A stretch of DNA of 64,000 bases from assembly GCF_033115175.1 (NCBI RefSeq), contig NC_084837.1, forward strand, positions 25,622,266 to 25,686,265. The letters are read 5' to 3'. Position numbers and translations under genes: made by a program. Below are positions 24,219 to 36,339 of the stretch, piece by piece. Source of the DNA: Lepus europaeus. Lineage: Eukaryota; Chordata; Mammalia; Lagomorpha; Leporidae. Positions within the stretch are counted from its first letter, which is position 1, and the number at the start of each line of letters is the position of its first letter. The notes below the pieces were generated by a model that was not told where the DNA came from, did no database searches, and saw nothing but the letters and a program-made list of their open reading frames with translations.

Positions 24219-25908
24219 CTTTCCTTGGGCCAACAAGAAAAGTATAGGGTGATTTGAGAAAATAAAATTAATGTCACTGGTGCATAATGGAGTCAAAGAA
24301 GCCTTCTTTAAGATGTACTGAGTTCTGGAGGATATATTAAAATAAATTACTTAGTGTCTAGTGTCTGTTCTTGGTCATGAAGGCCTAGCATGGCCCTTAC
24401 TGTCACAAGCTTTCATCCTACATGGCTGTGGCAGAGGCCTGGGAGAGATTGAAAAAGAAGTAAACAATTATCTGAAAGGTCAGTTGGAATTAACAAGAGA
24501 AAGGGAGAGAATCTGAACAGAGGAAGGATAGGAACAGGACTTGTTTTTAAAAAACAAACCAAAAAAAGGAGATAAGGCCACTGTGGTAGACTATATATAG
24601 GTAGACCTAGTTAGTGTCTCTAATTGAGAATAAGAAGTACTTACTGTGGAGTTATCATTTATACACCGAAGTAATTAGATTAACCTGATCAGAATTGTGT
24701 TTAGAAATATCATAAACAAGAAACTAGTAAGACATCCTATGATTTTTTTTTTATTTTTGTTTTTGTTTTGACATAAGGCCAGATCTGGATTTCTTAAAGC
24801 CACTAAATGTAACAGTAGAACTCGAGGGAGTCATTTGGAATTACTCCAAACTAATAATGACCCAAACTGACTCAAGGGGTTCAGCCAGTACTGGATGAGC
24901 ATTAGGAATGCGTTTTAACTTGCTGCAGTTGGCTCCCTGTCAGCTATGATTTAGTAGTTGTCTTCTATTTTCAGTTTAATTTTGGTATGGTATATTTGGA
25001 GCAGTAATATTCCATTAAAGTGTTTTATGCTGAGTAGCCAAAGCATTACCTATATTACCACTTGACATAAATCAAATATATGTCTTTTATATTAACCATA
25101 GCCTCTTGTTCAAGGGAATAGTACTTTGATTATTTCCTCTGTTAGCCTGCATATTTGGATCAGCAAGGGATTTTAATGGGACTAATGGATTTAGCATTAT
25201 GTGATATAGAAATGTTAAAAATTAACAACCTGAAATTCTTTTCTTCTTTTACATAAAAACATGATAGTAAGTAGTAAGCTTTTGAATTGTATAATGCAGT
25301 CAGTAATTCATATGTTATTGTGTAGGAGTGAAGCAACACAGTGTAAATACCAGTAAGATCTGGATATATGAGCACTAGTATTAGTTCAAGTAGTTTTCTA
25401 TACCCCACTACATTAAATGATTTTGTAAACTCAAAACAGTATCTCTTCCTTTCCGAAGCACTATTGTAGTTTTTAAATCGACTTCTTAGTGGCACGTTAC
25501 AGTTGATCTCTTCCTCCTTGAAATCCTTTCCTCATTTGGCTTTCAGAACACCAGACTCTCCTGGTTTTCTCTGCATTTTCTTTTAGGTCTTCTCCTTTCA
25601 TTGTTCCTCCTTATTTTCCCAATCACCTCATTCTGACCTCCCAGAGCTTAGTTTTTAGACTTCTAGTTACACTCATTCTCCTAGAGATTCTACTCTGCCT
25701 GTTTCACGTATCATCTGTACCTGATGATTTCCAAATTTGTATTCTGGCTCAGATCTCTCCTACATTGGGATGTTTGTCTTTTTCTGAATGCTTCCACATA
25801 GACATGCTAGATATCTCAACTAATAATGACATCCCTCCTTCCCCCAAAACTTGCTCCTTTTGTAGTGGTTCCCTTATCAGTAAGAGGCTATTCATCCTTC
25901 TAGTTGCT
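24219..25908. other. SOS2 intron 1, repeat-poor stretch
   Basis: About 1.7 kb without a repeat I can name. Pyrimidine-rich on the plus strand after 25500. The 111-codon minus frame at 25160-25495 has no recognisable domain. Confidence 0.45.
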
Positions 25909-25922
25909 CAAACTAAAAGTCT

Positions 25923-26230
25923 TTCTAAAGTTTATTTATTTACTTTTAATTTATTTGAAAGGCAGATTGAGATAGAGAGAAATTATCTTCCATCTGCTAG
26001 TTTACTGCCCTAATGGGGCTGGGACAGGCTCAAGTCAGCAGTCAGGAACTCCATTGGGGTCTTCCACATGGGTAGCAGGGAATGAAGTGTACATTAATGT
26101 ACGTAATGTACATGGTGTACATTAGCAGGAAGCTGGATTGGAACCTGACACAGTGCTTGACCTCAGGCACTTGATATGGGATCTGGGTAACCCAAGCAGC
26201 CACTTAACCCGCTGTGCCACAATGCCAGCC
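25923..26230 (-). repeat. CSINE-related, older
   Basis: Flanks CAAACTAAAAGTCT (25909-25922) and CAAACTGAAAATCT (26231-26244). Contains a small internal duplication of GTACATTAATGTACGTAATG around 26090-26120. Confidence 0.75.
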
Positions 26231-26529
26231 CAAACTGAAAATCTGTAGCTATGCTTTAATTCTTTTTTTCATGTCACACTTCTAATCTGTCAGCGAATCC
26301 TTTCAGCTCTACTTCACATTATAACTATATTCAGACACCATTTTGTACTTTTCCACTTCTATCACCTGGAGCCAAGTCATCATCAATTTCCTAGAGTATT
26401 GAGACAGCTGCTTTGTTGTTCTCCTCTCTCCTACTTTTGCTCCATTCCATCTCCTCTCAACACAGTAAAGTGAGTTGTGTCTCTCTTCTTAAGAACTCAG
26501 TGCTTCTTTGAATGAAAGTCAAAGTCCTT

Positions 26530-26858
26530 GGGCCGGCGCTGTAGTGCAGCAGATTAATGCCCTGGCCTGAAGCGCCGGCATCCCATATGGGTGCCGGTTT
26601 GAGACCTGGCTGCTCCACTTCCGATCCAGCTCTCTGCTATGGCCTGGGAAAGCAGTGGAAGATGGCCCAAGTCTTTAGGCCCCTGCACCCACATGGGAGA
26701 CCCAGAAGAAGCTCCTGGATCCTGGCTCCTGATCGGTGCAGCTCCAGCCATTGTGGCCAATGAGCAAGCGGATGGAAGACCTCTCTCTCTCTTTCTCTCT
26801 CTGCCTCTCCTTCTCTCTATGTAACTCTGACTTTCAAGTAAATAAATCTTTAAAAAAA
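26530..26858 (+). repeat. CSINE, older type (first of a sense pair sharing a target)
   Basis: GGGCCGGCGCTGTAGTGCAG head, CTTTCAAGTAAATAAATC tail. Flanked by AAAGTCCTT at 26521-26529 and 26859-26867. Confidence 0.9.
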
Positions 26859-26867
26859 AAAGTCCTT

Positions 26868-27199
26868 GGCCGGCGCCGTGGCTTAACAGGCTAATCCTCC
26901 ACCTTGTGGTGCTGGCACACTGGGTTCTAGTCCCTGTTGGGGCGCCGGATTCTATCCCAGTTGCCCCTCTTCCAGGCCAGCTCTCTGCTATGGCCCGGGA
27001 GTGCAGTGGAGGATGGCCCAAGTGCTTGGGCCCTGCACCCCATGGGAGACCAGGAGAAGCACCTGGCTCCTGCCTTCGGATCAGCGAGATGCGCCGGCCG
27101 CAGCGGCCATTGGAGGGTGAACCAACGGCAAAGGAAGACCTTTCTCTCTGTCTCTCTCTCTCACTATCCACTCTGCCTGTCAAAAAGGAAAAAAAAAAA
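26868..27199 (+). repeat. CSINE, young type (second of a sense pair sharing a target)
   Basis: GGCCGGCGCCGTGGCTTAAC head. Flanked by AAAGTCCTT at 26859-26867 and 27200-27208, the same 9-mer as the preceding SINE. Confidence 0.9.
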
Positions 27200-27308
27200 A
27201 AAGTCCTTTCAGTGGCTAGCTCTTGTATGTTCTGGTGCTGTCCCTCATGCCTTGTAATGCTCTTACTTTATTTACTACCCTTTTTTGTCTGGTCTACTCC
27301 TGCCTTTT

Positions 27309-27655
27309 TTCTTTCTTTTTTTTTTTTTTTTTTTTATTTTTGACAGGCAGAGTGGACAGTGAGAGAGAGAGAGACAGAGAGAAAGGTCTGCCTTTGCCGT
27401 TGGTTCACCCTCTAATGGCCGCCGCGGTAGCACGCTGCGGCCGGCGCACCGCGCTGTTCCGATGGCAGGAGCCAGGTGCTTATCCTGGTCTCCCATGGGG
27501 TGCAGGACCCAAGCACTTGGGCCATCCTCCACTGCACTCCCTGGCCACAGCAGAGAGCTGGCCTGGAAGAGGGGCAACCGGGACAGGATCGGTGCCCCGA
27601 CCGGGACTAGAACCCGGTGAAGGCGGAGGATTAGCCTGTTGAGCCACAGTGCCGG
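27309..27655 (-). repeat. CSINE, young type
   Basis: Perfect 15-bp duplication CTACTCCTGCCTTTT at 27294-27308 and 27656-27670. Lacks a few bases around the usual CCGGTGTGCCGGCGCC head segment. Confidence 0.9.
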
Positions 27656-27790
27656 CTACTCCTGCCTTTTACTGGCTTCCTTGTTCCTAGTCTCACAACT
27701 TTGTAGATGATGTATCTCCTGCCGGCAGCACCCTTCCCTAGATAATCACCTAACTCGCCCTTTAAAGTCATTTGAACCTTTATAGTTAAA

Positions 27791-28129
27791 TGTCTTTTTT
27801 TTTTTTTTTAAGATTTTTATTTATTTATTTGAAAAGCAGAGTTACAGAGAGGCAGAGGCACAGAGAGAGAGGTCTTCCATCTGCTGATTCACTTCCCAAA
27901 TGGCTGCAACTGCTGGATCTGGGCCGATCCGAAGCCAGGAGCCAGGAGTTTCTTCTGGAACTCTCATGTAGGTTGGGTGCAGGGGTCCAGGGACTGGGGT
28001 CATCTGCTGCTTTCTCAGGCCATAACAGAGAGCTGGATCAGAAGTGGAGCAGCCGAGACTCAAACCAGCACCCATCTGGGATGTTGGCACTGCAGGCAGC
28101 AGGTAAGGCTATGCCACAGCGCCGGCCCC
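27791..28129 (-). repeat. CSINE, older type
   Basis: Flanks TATAGTTAAA (27781-27790) and TATAGTAAAA (28130-28139). Head complement CACAGCGCCGGCCCC intact. Confidence 0.85.
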
Positions 28130-28551
28130 TATAGTAAAACTTCCTGGAGAGACCTTTCCGTGAAGTCTATCTAAAACTGCTACATTCCTCTTGTTTTTTG
28201 GAGAGTTCCATGGGGATGTTCACAGGTATTCACAACATAACCCAGACTTCTTATTTTCTCCCAAAAACCTACATCTCCAGGATAAATGGTATACCCAGTT
28301 CCTGAGCCAGCAACCTAGTTATCATCCTTTCCTTCTCTCTCATACCACACATTGCAGCTTCTCTGTTCTTTCTCCTCAAGTAGAAATTTTCTAATTTCTT
28401 TCCTTGCGTATCCCCCAAAGAATTTCACAAAAGTTGCATGTTTTTCCGTTGATATCTAACAATTTTCATTGTTTCATTATAAATACTTTCAGAGGATGAT
28501 TTTGTATGTGTTATAAATAGTGAAGTTGTAAAACGTTTCTCTCAGTCTTTT

Positions 28552-28857
28552 TTTTTTTAAGATTTATTTATTTATTTGACAGGCAGAGATATACACACAC
28601 AGAGATCTTCCATCTACTTGTTTAATTCTTAGATGGCCACAGTGGCCAAGGTTGGACCAGGCTGAAACCAGGAGCTTCATCTGGGTTTCCAACATGGGTG
28701 CAGGGGTACTTGGGCCATCTTTCTGCTACTTTCCCAGGTACATTAGCAGGAAGCTGGATTGGAAACAGAACAGCTGGGACTTGAAATGGCACCCATGTGG
28801 GATGCTGGCATCGCAAATGGAGGCTTAAACCAGTATGCCACAACCTTGACCCCTCCA
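28552..28857 (-). repeat. CSINE, older type
   Basis: Target repeat TCAGTCTTTT at 28542-28551 and 28858-28867. Contains a short ACACACAC stretch. Confidence 0.85.
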
Positions 28858-28935
28858 TCAGTCTTTTAAGTGTATGTAATGCAATCTAAATACCCAAATA
28901 GTGTTATACCTGCCATCCTTTTAAAATGCACACGT

Positions 28936-29258
28936 TGGGGCCTGCCTTCTGGTAGAGGGGCTTAAACTGCCACCTCCAAGAGCAGTATCCCATATGAGTG
29001 CAGGTTCAAGTTCCAGCTGCTCCAGTACTGTTCTAGCTCTCTATTAATGTGCCTGGAGAAGCAGCAGAAGATGGTGCAGGCACTTGGGCCCTTGCCATCC
29101 AAGATGCCAGTTCCAGGCTCCTGGCTATGACCTGGCTCAGCCCCAGCCATTGTGGCCATGTTGGGAATGAACCAGTTGATAGAAGCTCTTTCCCTTTCTC
29201 TGTCTCTCTCTCTCTCTGTAACTCTGCCTTTCAAATAAATAAAAATCTCTAAAGATAC
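28936..29258 (+). repeat. CSINE, older type
   Basis: GGGGCCTGCCTTCTGG head, CTTTCAAATAAATAAAAATC tail. Confidence 0.75.
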
Positions 29259-29344
29259 ATGTCAGAGTGCTTCTTTAACAGTTAATAATTTTACTTTTTA
29301 TTCCTGTGACCTTTTCTTTCCACTTCCCTCACATAAATGTGTAT

Positions 29345-29377
<33 letters not shown>
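29345..29377. repeat. (TA)n(TG)n microsatellite
   Basis: About eight TA followed by nine TG units in unique intron sequence. Likely length-polymorphic. Confidence 0.9.
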
Positions 29378-30070
29378 TTAAAAGTCTTTTATCTCTCCTT
29401 TGTATTTGTACTTCTTATAAGAATAAAAAGTCTAATGTTGAATTTTTAAAAATTTCCCCTAGAATCATGTGAATATTGAATATGCATATCTCAATAATAT
29501 CTGTATAACTCTGTATGATTTTTAAATTAGTTCATGTTTCATGAGCAAATATTATTTATTGTTATAATGAGATAGGGTCTTGCTCAAGTAAATCAGGTTT
29601 TAGCATCAGTTGTTTTCCTGTTTTTCATTTTTATAGATGTAAATCCTAAGAACTTTTGTTACATAAATAGAAGAAACATTTAAAGATACCAAATCCAGTT
29701 TTTAACTTCAAATTATGACTGTTTCAAATTACATAGTATATGTCATCAAAGTTTGCTTTTGCTGATTTCTTAACCAGCAACTTAATTAGGTTCTCCTTTA
29801 ATTTTGTTTAAAGCAAGAAGTTGGAAATCACCTAAGTTGGAAAATAATTAATTACCTGGTTTTTAGAGTTATTTGCTTTTTCATTTGTTGGCTTTTCTAG
29901 GACTTATAAAATAATAACTATAGCTTACTTTTTTAACTTTTTTACTTAGAGGTCCTTTGTTTAATTCAGTGTATCCAAAAAAATTGGATGATAAAAATAA
30001 TATTAATTTCATTACACTGTGACCAATACAATATATATTGATAAAATGCCTTTTTAATTTATCTCAGCCT

Positions 30071-30405
30071 TTTTTTTTTAAGATTTATTTTTTTTATTTG
30101 AAAGGCCAAGTTATATATAGAGAGAGGAAGAGACAAAGCAAGATAGGTCTTCCATGTGCTGGTTCACTTCCTAAATGGCCACAACAGCTAGGACTGGGCC
30201 AAGTGGAAGCCGGGAGCCAGGAGCTTCTTCCGGGTCTCCCACATGGGCACAGGTGTCCAAGCACTTGGGCCTCTTCTGATGCTTTCCCACGTGCATTAAC
30301 AGGGAGCTGGATCAGAAGTGGAGCAGCCAGGTCTTGAACCCGTGCCCATATGGGACGCCAGCACTGCAGGTGGTGGCTTAACCCACTACGCCACATCGCT
30401 GGCCC
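30071..30405 (-). repeat. CSINE, older type
   Basis: T-run then AAGATTTATTTTTTTTATTTG; ends CACATCGCTGGCCCC. Flanks begin TATCTC on both sides. Confidence 0.8.
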
Positions 30406-30439
30406 CATATCTCGTTCTTAAATATATTTTTATTGAGTC

Positions 30440-31423
30440 CTTGGAGCTACAGTTCTAGCTTATTGTATTGGATGGATAACAAATTATCATAGACATAGTG
30501 GCTTAATACAATACCCATTTATATCTCACAGTTTCTGTAGGTCAGAAGTCTTGGAACTGCCTAGCTAGGTTTTCTGTTGGCATCTTACAAGTCTGAAATC
30601 AAGATTTTGTTTGAGGCTTTGGTCTCTCATTTGAGTCTTGATTTCTCCTCCCAAGCTGAATAATCATAAGATTATTGAAAGAATTCATTTCCTTTCAGTT
30701 ACAGGATTGATACCCTCAGTTCCCAAAGGCTGCCGCCATTCCTTGCTAAACAGCCCTCAGCATTGCAGGTCATTTTCCTTCTTCAAGGTTGACAGAAATG
30801 CATAAATTGCTACTTCTTGTCTTGTACTTCTAGACCCACTTTTAAAGGATTCACCTGATTAGGTCAGGACTGCACGCAACACCCCCCCCCCCCATTTTTT
30901 TTTTTTTTTTAAAGATTTTTATTTATTTGAGAAGTAGAGTTTACAGACGTTGAGAGGGAGAGACAGAAAGAAAAGTCTTTCACCTGCTGGGTCACTCGCC
31001 AAATGACTGCAATGACCAGAACTGGGCCTATCCAAAGCCAGGAGCCAGGAGCTTGCTTCTTCTGGGTCTTCCACATAGGTGCAGGAGCCCAAGCATTTGG
31101 GCTGTTTCCCACTGCTTTCCCAGGCCATAGCAAGGAGCTAGATCAGAAGAGGAGCAGCAGAGACATGAACTGGTACCCATATGGAATGCGGGTGCCACAG
31201 GTGAAGGATTAACCTACTGCGCCACAGTGCTGGCCCCTAGGGCTCCCTTTTGATCAACTCAAAAGTCAGTTGACTAGTGGCTGTAGTGACTTCATCACAG
31301 GAATTTGCCATGTAGTGACCTAATTACAGGAATGATAGCCCATCATATTCACAGGTGCTGTGCATGCTTAAGGAGAGGGGACTATGCTGGGCATTTATAT
31401 AAGTGGGTGAGAGTCTCGGGGGT
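30440..31423. repeat. Possible ancient LTR-type repeat, split by a SINE
   Basis: Phrases such as AACAAATTATCATAGACATAG, TTATATCTCACAGTTTCTG and GGTCAGAAGTC, then (after the SINE) a stretch with GACTTCATCACAGGAATTTG, resemble an old mammalian LTR family. I cannot name it with confidence. Confidence 0.3.
30897..31238 (-). repeat. CSINE, older type
   Basis: Begins in T17 next to a C run (30882-30893); ends CACAGTGCTGGCCCC. Confidence 0.8.
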
Positions 31424-31438
31424 CCATCTTTGAATTCT

Positions 31439-31767
31439 TTTTTTTTTTTTGACAGGCAGAGTGGACAGTGAGAGAGAGAGAGACAGAGAGAAAGGTCTTC
31501 CTTTTGCCGTTGGTTCACCCTCCAATGGCCGCTGCGGCCGGCGTATCTCGCTGATCCGAAGGCAGGAGCCAGGTGCTTCTCCTGGTTTCCCATGTGGGTG
31601 CAGGGCCCAAGGACTTGGGCCATCCTCCACTGCCCTCCCGGGCCACAGCAGAGAGCTGGCCTGGAAGAGGGGCAACCGGGACAGAATCCGGCACCCCGAC
31701 CGGGACTAGAACCCAGTGTGCTGGCACCGCAAAGCGGAAGATTAGCCTATTGAGCCACGGCGCCGGC
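31439..31767 (-). repeat. CSINE, young type
   Basis: Perfect 15-bp duplication CCATCTTTGAATTCT at 31424-31438 and 31768-31782. Confidence 0.92.
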
Positions 31768-31837
31768 CCATCTTTGAATTCTGTTTACTGCATTTACTTG
31801 TTTTATGGAATTTAACTACTACATAACCGAATTAGTA

Positions 31838-32098
31838 AGGCCAGAGAGGAAGAGACAGATTTTCCATCTGCTCGTTCACTCCCTAAATGACCAACCTTTG
31901 GGCCAGGCCAAAACCAGGAGGTAGGAACTCCATCCAGATTTTCCCGTGTGGGTGGCAATGATACAAGTATTTGCCGCTGCTGTCCCAAGTGCATTAGCAG
32001 GAAGCTGGATCAAAAGCGGAGTTGGTGGGACTTGAGCTAGCACTCCGATCTGGGATGCCACATCGGATATGAGATTCTGGCATCGTTGCTGTCAAGCC
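31838..32098 (-). repeat. C-repeat-related, diverged
   Basis: AGAGAGGAAGAGACAG, CCATCTGCTCGTTCACTCCC and GCAGGAAGCTGGATC identify it. The head is largely lost. Confidence 0.6.
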
Positions 32099-32166
32099 TT
32101 CCAGGATCATCATTTTTATATTTTTTTCAAAATCTGACTTAATTTTTTAATTCAGATGACTGTGTT

Positions 32167-32472
32167 GGGGCCAGTGCTGTGGCATGGCAGGTAAAGCTGC
32201 CGCCTGCAATCCCATATGGGTGTCAGTTCAAGTCCTGGGTGCTCCACTTCTGATCCAGCTCCCTACTAATGCACTGGAAAGCAGTGGAGGATGGCCCAAA
32301 TGCTTGGGCCTCTGCACCCACGTACGAAACCTGGAGGAAGCTCCTGGCTCCTGACTTTGGGGTCAGCCCAACTCTGCCTGTTGTGTCCATTTGGGGAGTG
32401 AATAGCACATGAAAGATGTCTCTTCCTTTCTCTCTCTCCCTCTGCCTTTCAAATAAATAAATATTTTAAAAA
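32167..32472 (+). repeat. CSINE, older type
   Basis: Flanks ATGACTGTGTT (32156-32166) and ATGAATGTGTT (32473-32483). Head GGGGCCAGTGCTGTGGCATG. Confidence 0.85.
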
Positions 32473-32542
32473 ATGAATGTGTTAATATGTGTCATGCCAA
32501 TCATCTCACTTTCTGAATTCAATTTGTAAAATAGATAGCTAG

Positions 32543-32888
32543 ATGGGCCTGGCACTGTGGCATAGTGGGTAAAGCCACCTCCTGCAGTGCCAGCATCTCA
32601 TATGGGCGCCAGTTCAAGTCCAGGTTGCTCCACTTTTGATCCGGCTCTCTGCTATGGCCTGGGAAAACAGTGGAAGATGGCCCAAGTCTTTGGGCCTCTG
32701 AACCCGCATGAGAGACCCAGAAGAAGCTCCTGGCTCCTGGCTTTGGATCAGTGCAGCTCTGGCTGTTGCAGCCATCTAGGGAGTGAACCAGCGGATGGAA
32801 GACCTCTCTCTCTTTCTCTCTCTCTGCCTCTCCCTCTCTCTCTGTGTAACTCTTTCAAATAAATAAATAAATATCTAAAAAAATATAT
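32543..32888 (+). repeat. CSINE, older type
   Basis: Target repeat ATAGCTAG at 32535-32542 and 32889-32896. A long CT-rich stretch precedes CTTTCAAATAAATAAATAAA. Confidence 0.85.
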
Positions 32889-32927
32889 ATAGCTAGCTAA
32901 GGTATGAAAACTTGGTTTGATTTTATT

Positions 32928-33247
32928 TTAATTTATTTTATTTATTTGAAAGACAGAGTTACAGAGAGAGGTAGAGAAAGAGAGAGAGGTTTTCCATCCG
33001 CTGGTTCACTCCCCAGATGGCTGCAATGGGCGGAGCTGCACCTATCTGAAGCCAGGGGCCAGGAGCTTCTTCCGGCTCTCCCACGTGGGTGCAGGGGCCC
33101 AAGGACTTGGACCATCTTCTATTGCTTTCCCAGTCCATAGCAGAGAGCAGGATTGGAAGAGGAGCAGCCGGGACTAGAAGTGGTGCCCATATAGGATGCT
33201 GGTGCTTCAGGCCATGGTTTTAACCTGCTGTGCCACAGTCCCAGCCC
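32928..33247 (-). repeat. CSINE, older type
   Basis: Starts TTTATTTATTTGAAAGACAGAG; ends CACAGTCCCAGCCCC. TTTGATT on both flanks. Confidence 0.8.
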
Positions 33248-33361
33248 CGATTTGATTGTTTTTCTATTGAATGGCCTAGGTAGTAGTAACCTTAATATAT
33301 CTTAAGTATGTCTTAAAAATATTCTTTTTTCTTTATTTTCATGGCTTGTTCCCTGAGGAGA

Positions 33362-33586
33362 ATTTTTTTAAATGATTTATTTACTAATTTGAAAGGCAGA
33401 GTTACAGAAAGAGAAATACACACACACACGCACACGCATATACACACACACAGAGTGAGAGAGAGCTCTTCACTCTGCTGGTTCACTCCCCAAATGACCA
33501 CAACAGCCAGGGCTGGGCCAGGCTGAAACCAGGAGCCAGGAGCTTTACCCGGGTTTCCCACATGGGTGTCAGGGGCCCAAGCACAG
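33362..33586 (-). repeat. CSINE fragment with embedded (CA)n
   Basis: Antisense copy lacking the head half. An ACACACAC / ACGCACAC microsatellite at 33417-33455 has grown in the purine-rich segment. Confidence 0.75.
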
Positions 33587-33665
33587 GAAGATGTGTTTTT
33601 GACAATAGGTTGGAAGGGGCAAGTTACTGAAATAAAAGCACAGTTCTCTTCGTTTAGTGTTCTAG

Positions 33666-33692
33666 TATGTATGTATGTATGTATGTATGTAT
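33666..33692. repeat. (TATG)n microsatellite
   Basis: Six to seven TATG units. Confidence 0.9.
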
Positions 33693-33907
33693 TTCATCCT
33701 AGAGTAATGCCATGGTGAGTTTCAGGATATGTGAGAGCTCTGCCTTTCCTCAAATGTAGTGGAAGGAGGGCATTTGTGAAAGGAAAGGAGGGAAAGGAGA
33801 CCCTCTGCCTTGGTGCAAGTTCCATGTCAAGCATCTTCTTCAAGAAAGAATACTTATGGTAGAATGCTGAGGGATGTAGGAGTTTGGCCCAGGGATACCC
33901 CCCCCCC

Positions 33908-34622
33908 ATTTAATTATATATTTATTTATATGTGAGGTAGAGAGACAGACAGAGGGCTCCCATCTGATCTTTCAATCCCCGGGTGTCTGCATTGGCTGGA
34001 GCTGGACTGATACGAAAGCAGGGAGCTGAGAACTCAATCCTGGTCTCCCAAATGGGGAGCAGGAAACCAATTGCTGGGGCCATAACTGCTGCTTCCTTGG
34101 ATAGACATTAGCCAGAAAACTGGAGTCAAGAGCTGGAGCCAGGCATCAAATCCAAGGTACTCTGGTATAGGAAATTGGGATGTCTTCATTGGCATCTTTT
34201 TTTTTTTTTTTTAATTTCTCTTGCTATCTTGCTATTTCCTTTTTTTTTTTTCTTGTAAAATTTATTTTATTTATTCAAGAGGTAGAGTTACAGACAGAGA
34301 GAGGGAATAACAGAGAGAAAGGTCTTCCATCTGCTGGTTCACTTCCCAAATGGCCACAAAGGCCAGAGCTAGGCTGATCTGAAGCCTGGAGCCAGGAGCT
34401 TCTTTCCGGTCTCCTGTGTGGGTGCAAGTGCCCAAGCACTTGGGCTAACTTTTACTGTTTTCCCAGGCCATACCAGAGAGCTGAATTGGAAGAGGAGCAG
34501 CTGGGACATAAGCCAGTGCCCATATGGGATGCCAGCGCCACAGGAGGAGGCTTAGAATACTATCTACAGCACCAACCCCTTCCTTGGCATCTTAACCACC
34601 AGGCTAAATAATTGCTCCACCC
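33908..34622 (-). repeat. C-repeat, third type, interrupted by a CSINE
   Basis: Segments 33908-34198 and 34584-34622 are the two parts of one old antisense repeat. The second part (ATCTTAACCACCAGGCTAAA) is its head complement. The insertion at 34199-34583 separates them. Confidence 0.65.
34199..34583 (-). repeat. CSINE, older type, nested
   Basis: Flanked by TTGGCATCTT at 34189-34198 and 34584-34593. Its T-rich end carries extra CTTGCTATCTTGCTATTTCC sequence before the usual TTTATTTTATTTATT. Confidence 0.8.
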
Positions 34623-34872
34623 AGGAATTCTTAAACTTTTAATGAATAAGACAAATTTAGTGATATTGATCTTTTCTAGTTCTCAGGAGGGAAAAAGCCA
34701 GTACTATTTTTCTCTCAGAAATGTTTTAAAAATCTTTACTGTCCAGTGATTAGCAGAATATTGTAAAGTTAATGAACAAGAGATGTGGAGATTTCTTCAA
34801 AGGAAAATGACTTATCATACTTGTTTTTTTTTCTTATAGACATGTACCTATAGGTTGGCTTTTTCGTTTTGT

Positions 34873-35200
34873 TTTTAACAAATTTATTTATTTCAGAGTC
34901 TGAGTGACAGAAGGAAACCCCCACACAGACACACACAATTTTCCATCTTCTGATTCACTCCTTAAATGACTTCAACAGCCAGGAGTGAGCCAGGCCAAAG
35001 CCAGGAATTAGGAACTTCAAATGGGTGGCAGTGACACAAGTACTTAGGTCACCATTCACTGCTTTCCCTGATGCATTGGCAGGAAGCTGGATCAGAGTTG
35101 GTGGGACTTGGAGTGATAGGATTTGAGCCAGTTCTCTGATATGGGATGCTGGTATATGCACAAGCAGCAGCTTAACCCTCTGTGCTACAGCGCTGGCCCC
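34873..35200 (-). repeat. CSINE-related, diverged
   Basis: ACAAATTTATTTATTTCAGAG start, TGTGCTACAGCGCTGGCCCC end. An ACACAGACACACACA stretch lies inside. Confidence 0.7.
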
Positions 35201-35454
35201 ATGTCTCTAGTTTTGATTTTAAGATTTATAATCGTTTTTACCAACTTTGCACCTGCTATCCATGGTGGAATATAAATGTCTTAATGTTTCACATTCTGCA
35301 AAGAGTACTGACTTCCAAATGCTCTGCTGCTGGAACAAGTAGGGAATCATTTCTAGTCTGTACTTTCTTAGCTTTATAGGCGAGTGGCCTGCTTTGTATG
35401 AAGGTGACATTATGGGAAATGGCTCATAAGCTATCTAATTCCATTCAAATAAAA

Positions 35455-35774
35455 AAAAATCTTTGACAGGCAGAGTTAGACAGTGAGAGAGAGAGACAGA
35501 GAGAAAGGTCTTCCTTCTGTTGGTTCACCCTCCAAATGGCTGCTATGGCCAGCGCGCTGCACCAGTCCGAAGCCAGGAGCCAGGTGCTTCTCCTGGTCTC
35601 CCATGGGGTGCAGGGCCCAAGGACTTGGGCCATCCTCCACTGCCTTCCCGGGCCACAGCAGAGAACTGGACTGGAAGAGGAGTAACCCAATAGAATCTGG
35701 CACCCCAACCGGGCCTACAACCCCGGGTACCAGCGCCGCAGGCGGAGGATTAGCCTAGTGAGCCACGGCGCCTG
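35455..35774 (-). repeat. CSINE, young type
   Basis: CTTTGACAGGCAGAGTTAGACAG start, CACGGCGCCTGCC end. CAAATAAAA on both flanks suggests the target. Confidence 0.85.
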
Positions 35775-35931
35775 CCAAATAAAATTCTGATAACAAAAAT
35801 TTTAACTTGAGCCAATCTTTCTTATGTATTTTGTTATTTTATGATAAGTCCTCAGCTAATGTTAAACTAAATAGAATGAGATTTCTATCCTGTACTTAAC
35901 TGCATTTAATTAAACTTACATTTTGGAGATA

Positions 35932-36158
35932 ATCATGTAGCCTAACAATTAAGATGCCAGTTAGAATACCCATGTCCCACATCACAGTGCCTAGCTTTGG
36001 TATCCAGCTCTTCCTTCTGTCTCCAGCTTCCAGCTAATACAGACCCACAGAGGCAGTAGATGGCTCCAGCAGTTAAATGCCTGCTACCCACTTGGGAGAG
36101 CTGCATTGAATATCTGGCTACCAGCTTTGGCCTGGTCCATCCCCTACTATTCCAGAAT
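35932..36158 (+). repeat. C-repeat, third type, 3'-truncated
   Basis: TGTAGCCTAACAATTAAGATG head and the body CTCCAGCTTCC. Truncated near CTGGTCCATCCCC. Confidence 0.6.
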
Positions 36159-36164
36159 TTTTTT

Positions 36165-36338
36165 TGCTCCAAAAATTTATTTATTTCCTTAAAAGTCAGA
36201 GTTACACAGAGAGAGAGGAGAGGTGTGTGTGTGGGGGTGTCTTCCATCCGCTGGTTCACTCCCCAATTGGCTGCAACGGCCGGAGCTGTGCAGATCCAAA
36301 GCCAGGAGCCAGAAACTTCTCCCGGGTCTCCCACACGA
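36165..36338 (-). repeat. CSINE fragment, antisense
   Basis: Tail half only, from AAAAATTTATTTATTTCC to GGGTCTCCCACACG. Confidence 0.7.
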
Positions 36339-36339
36339 A

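Noticed and set aside
26554..27183. 209-codon minus frame, and similar 100-160-codon frames (e.g. 1932-2426, 5550-6020, 40811-41290, 60577-61143)
   Set aside because: These are translations of one or two CSINE copies. The same peptides (SLSLSTLPVKK, GWPKCLGPAP, RISLLSHGAG) recur throughout the window.
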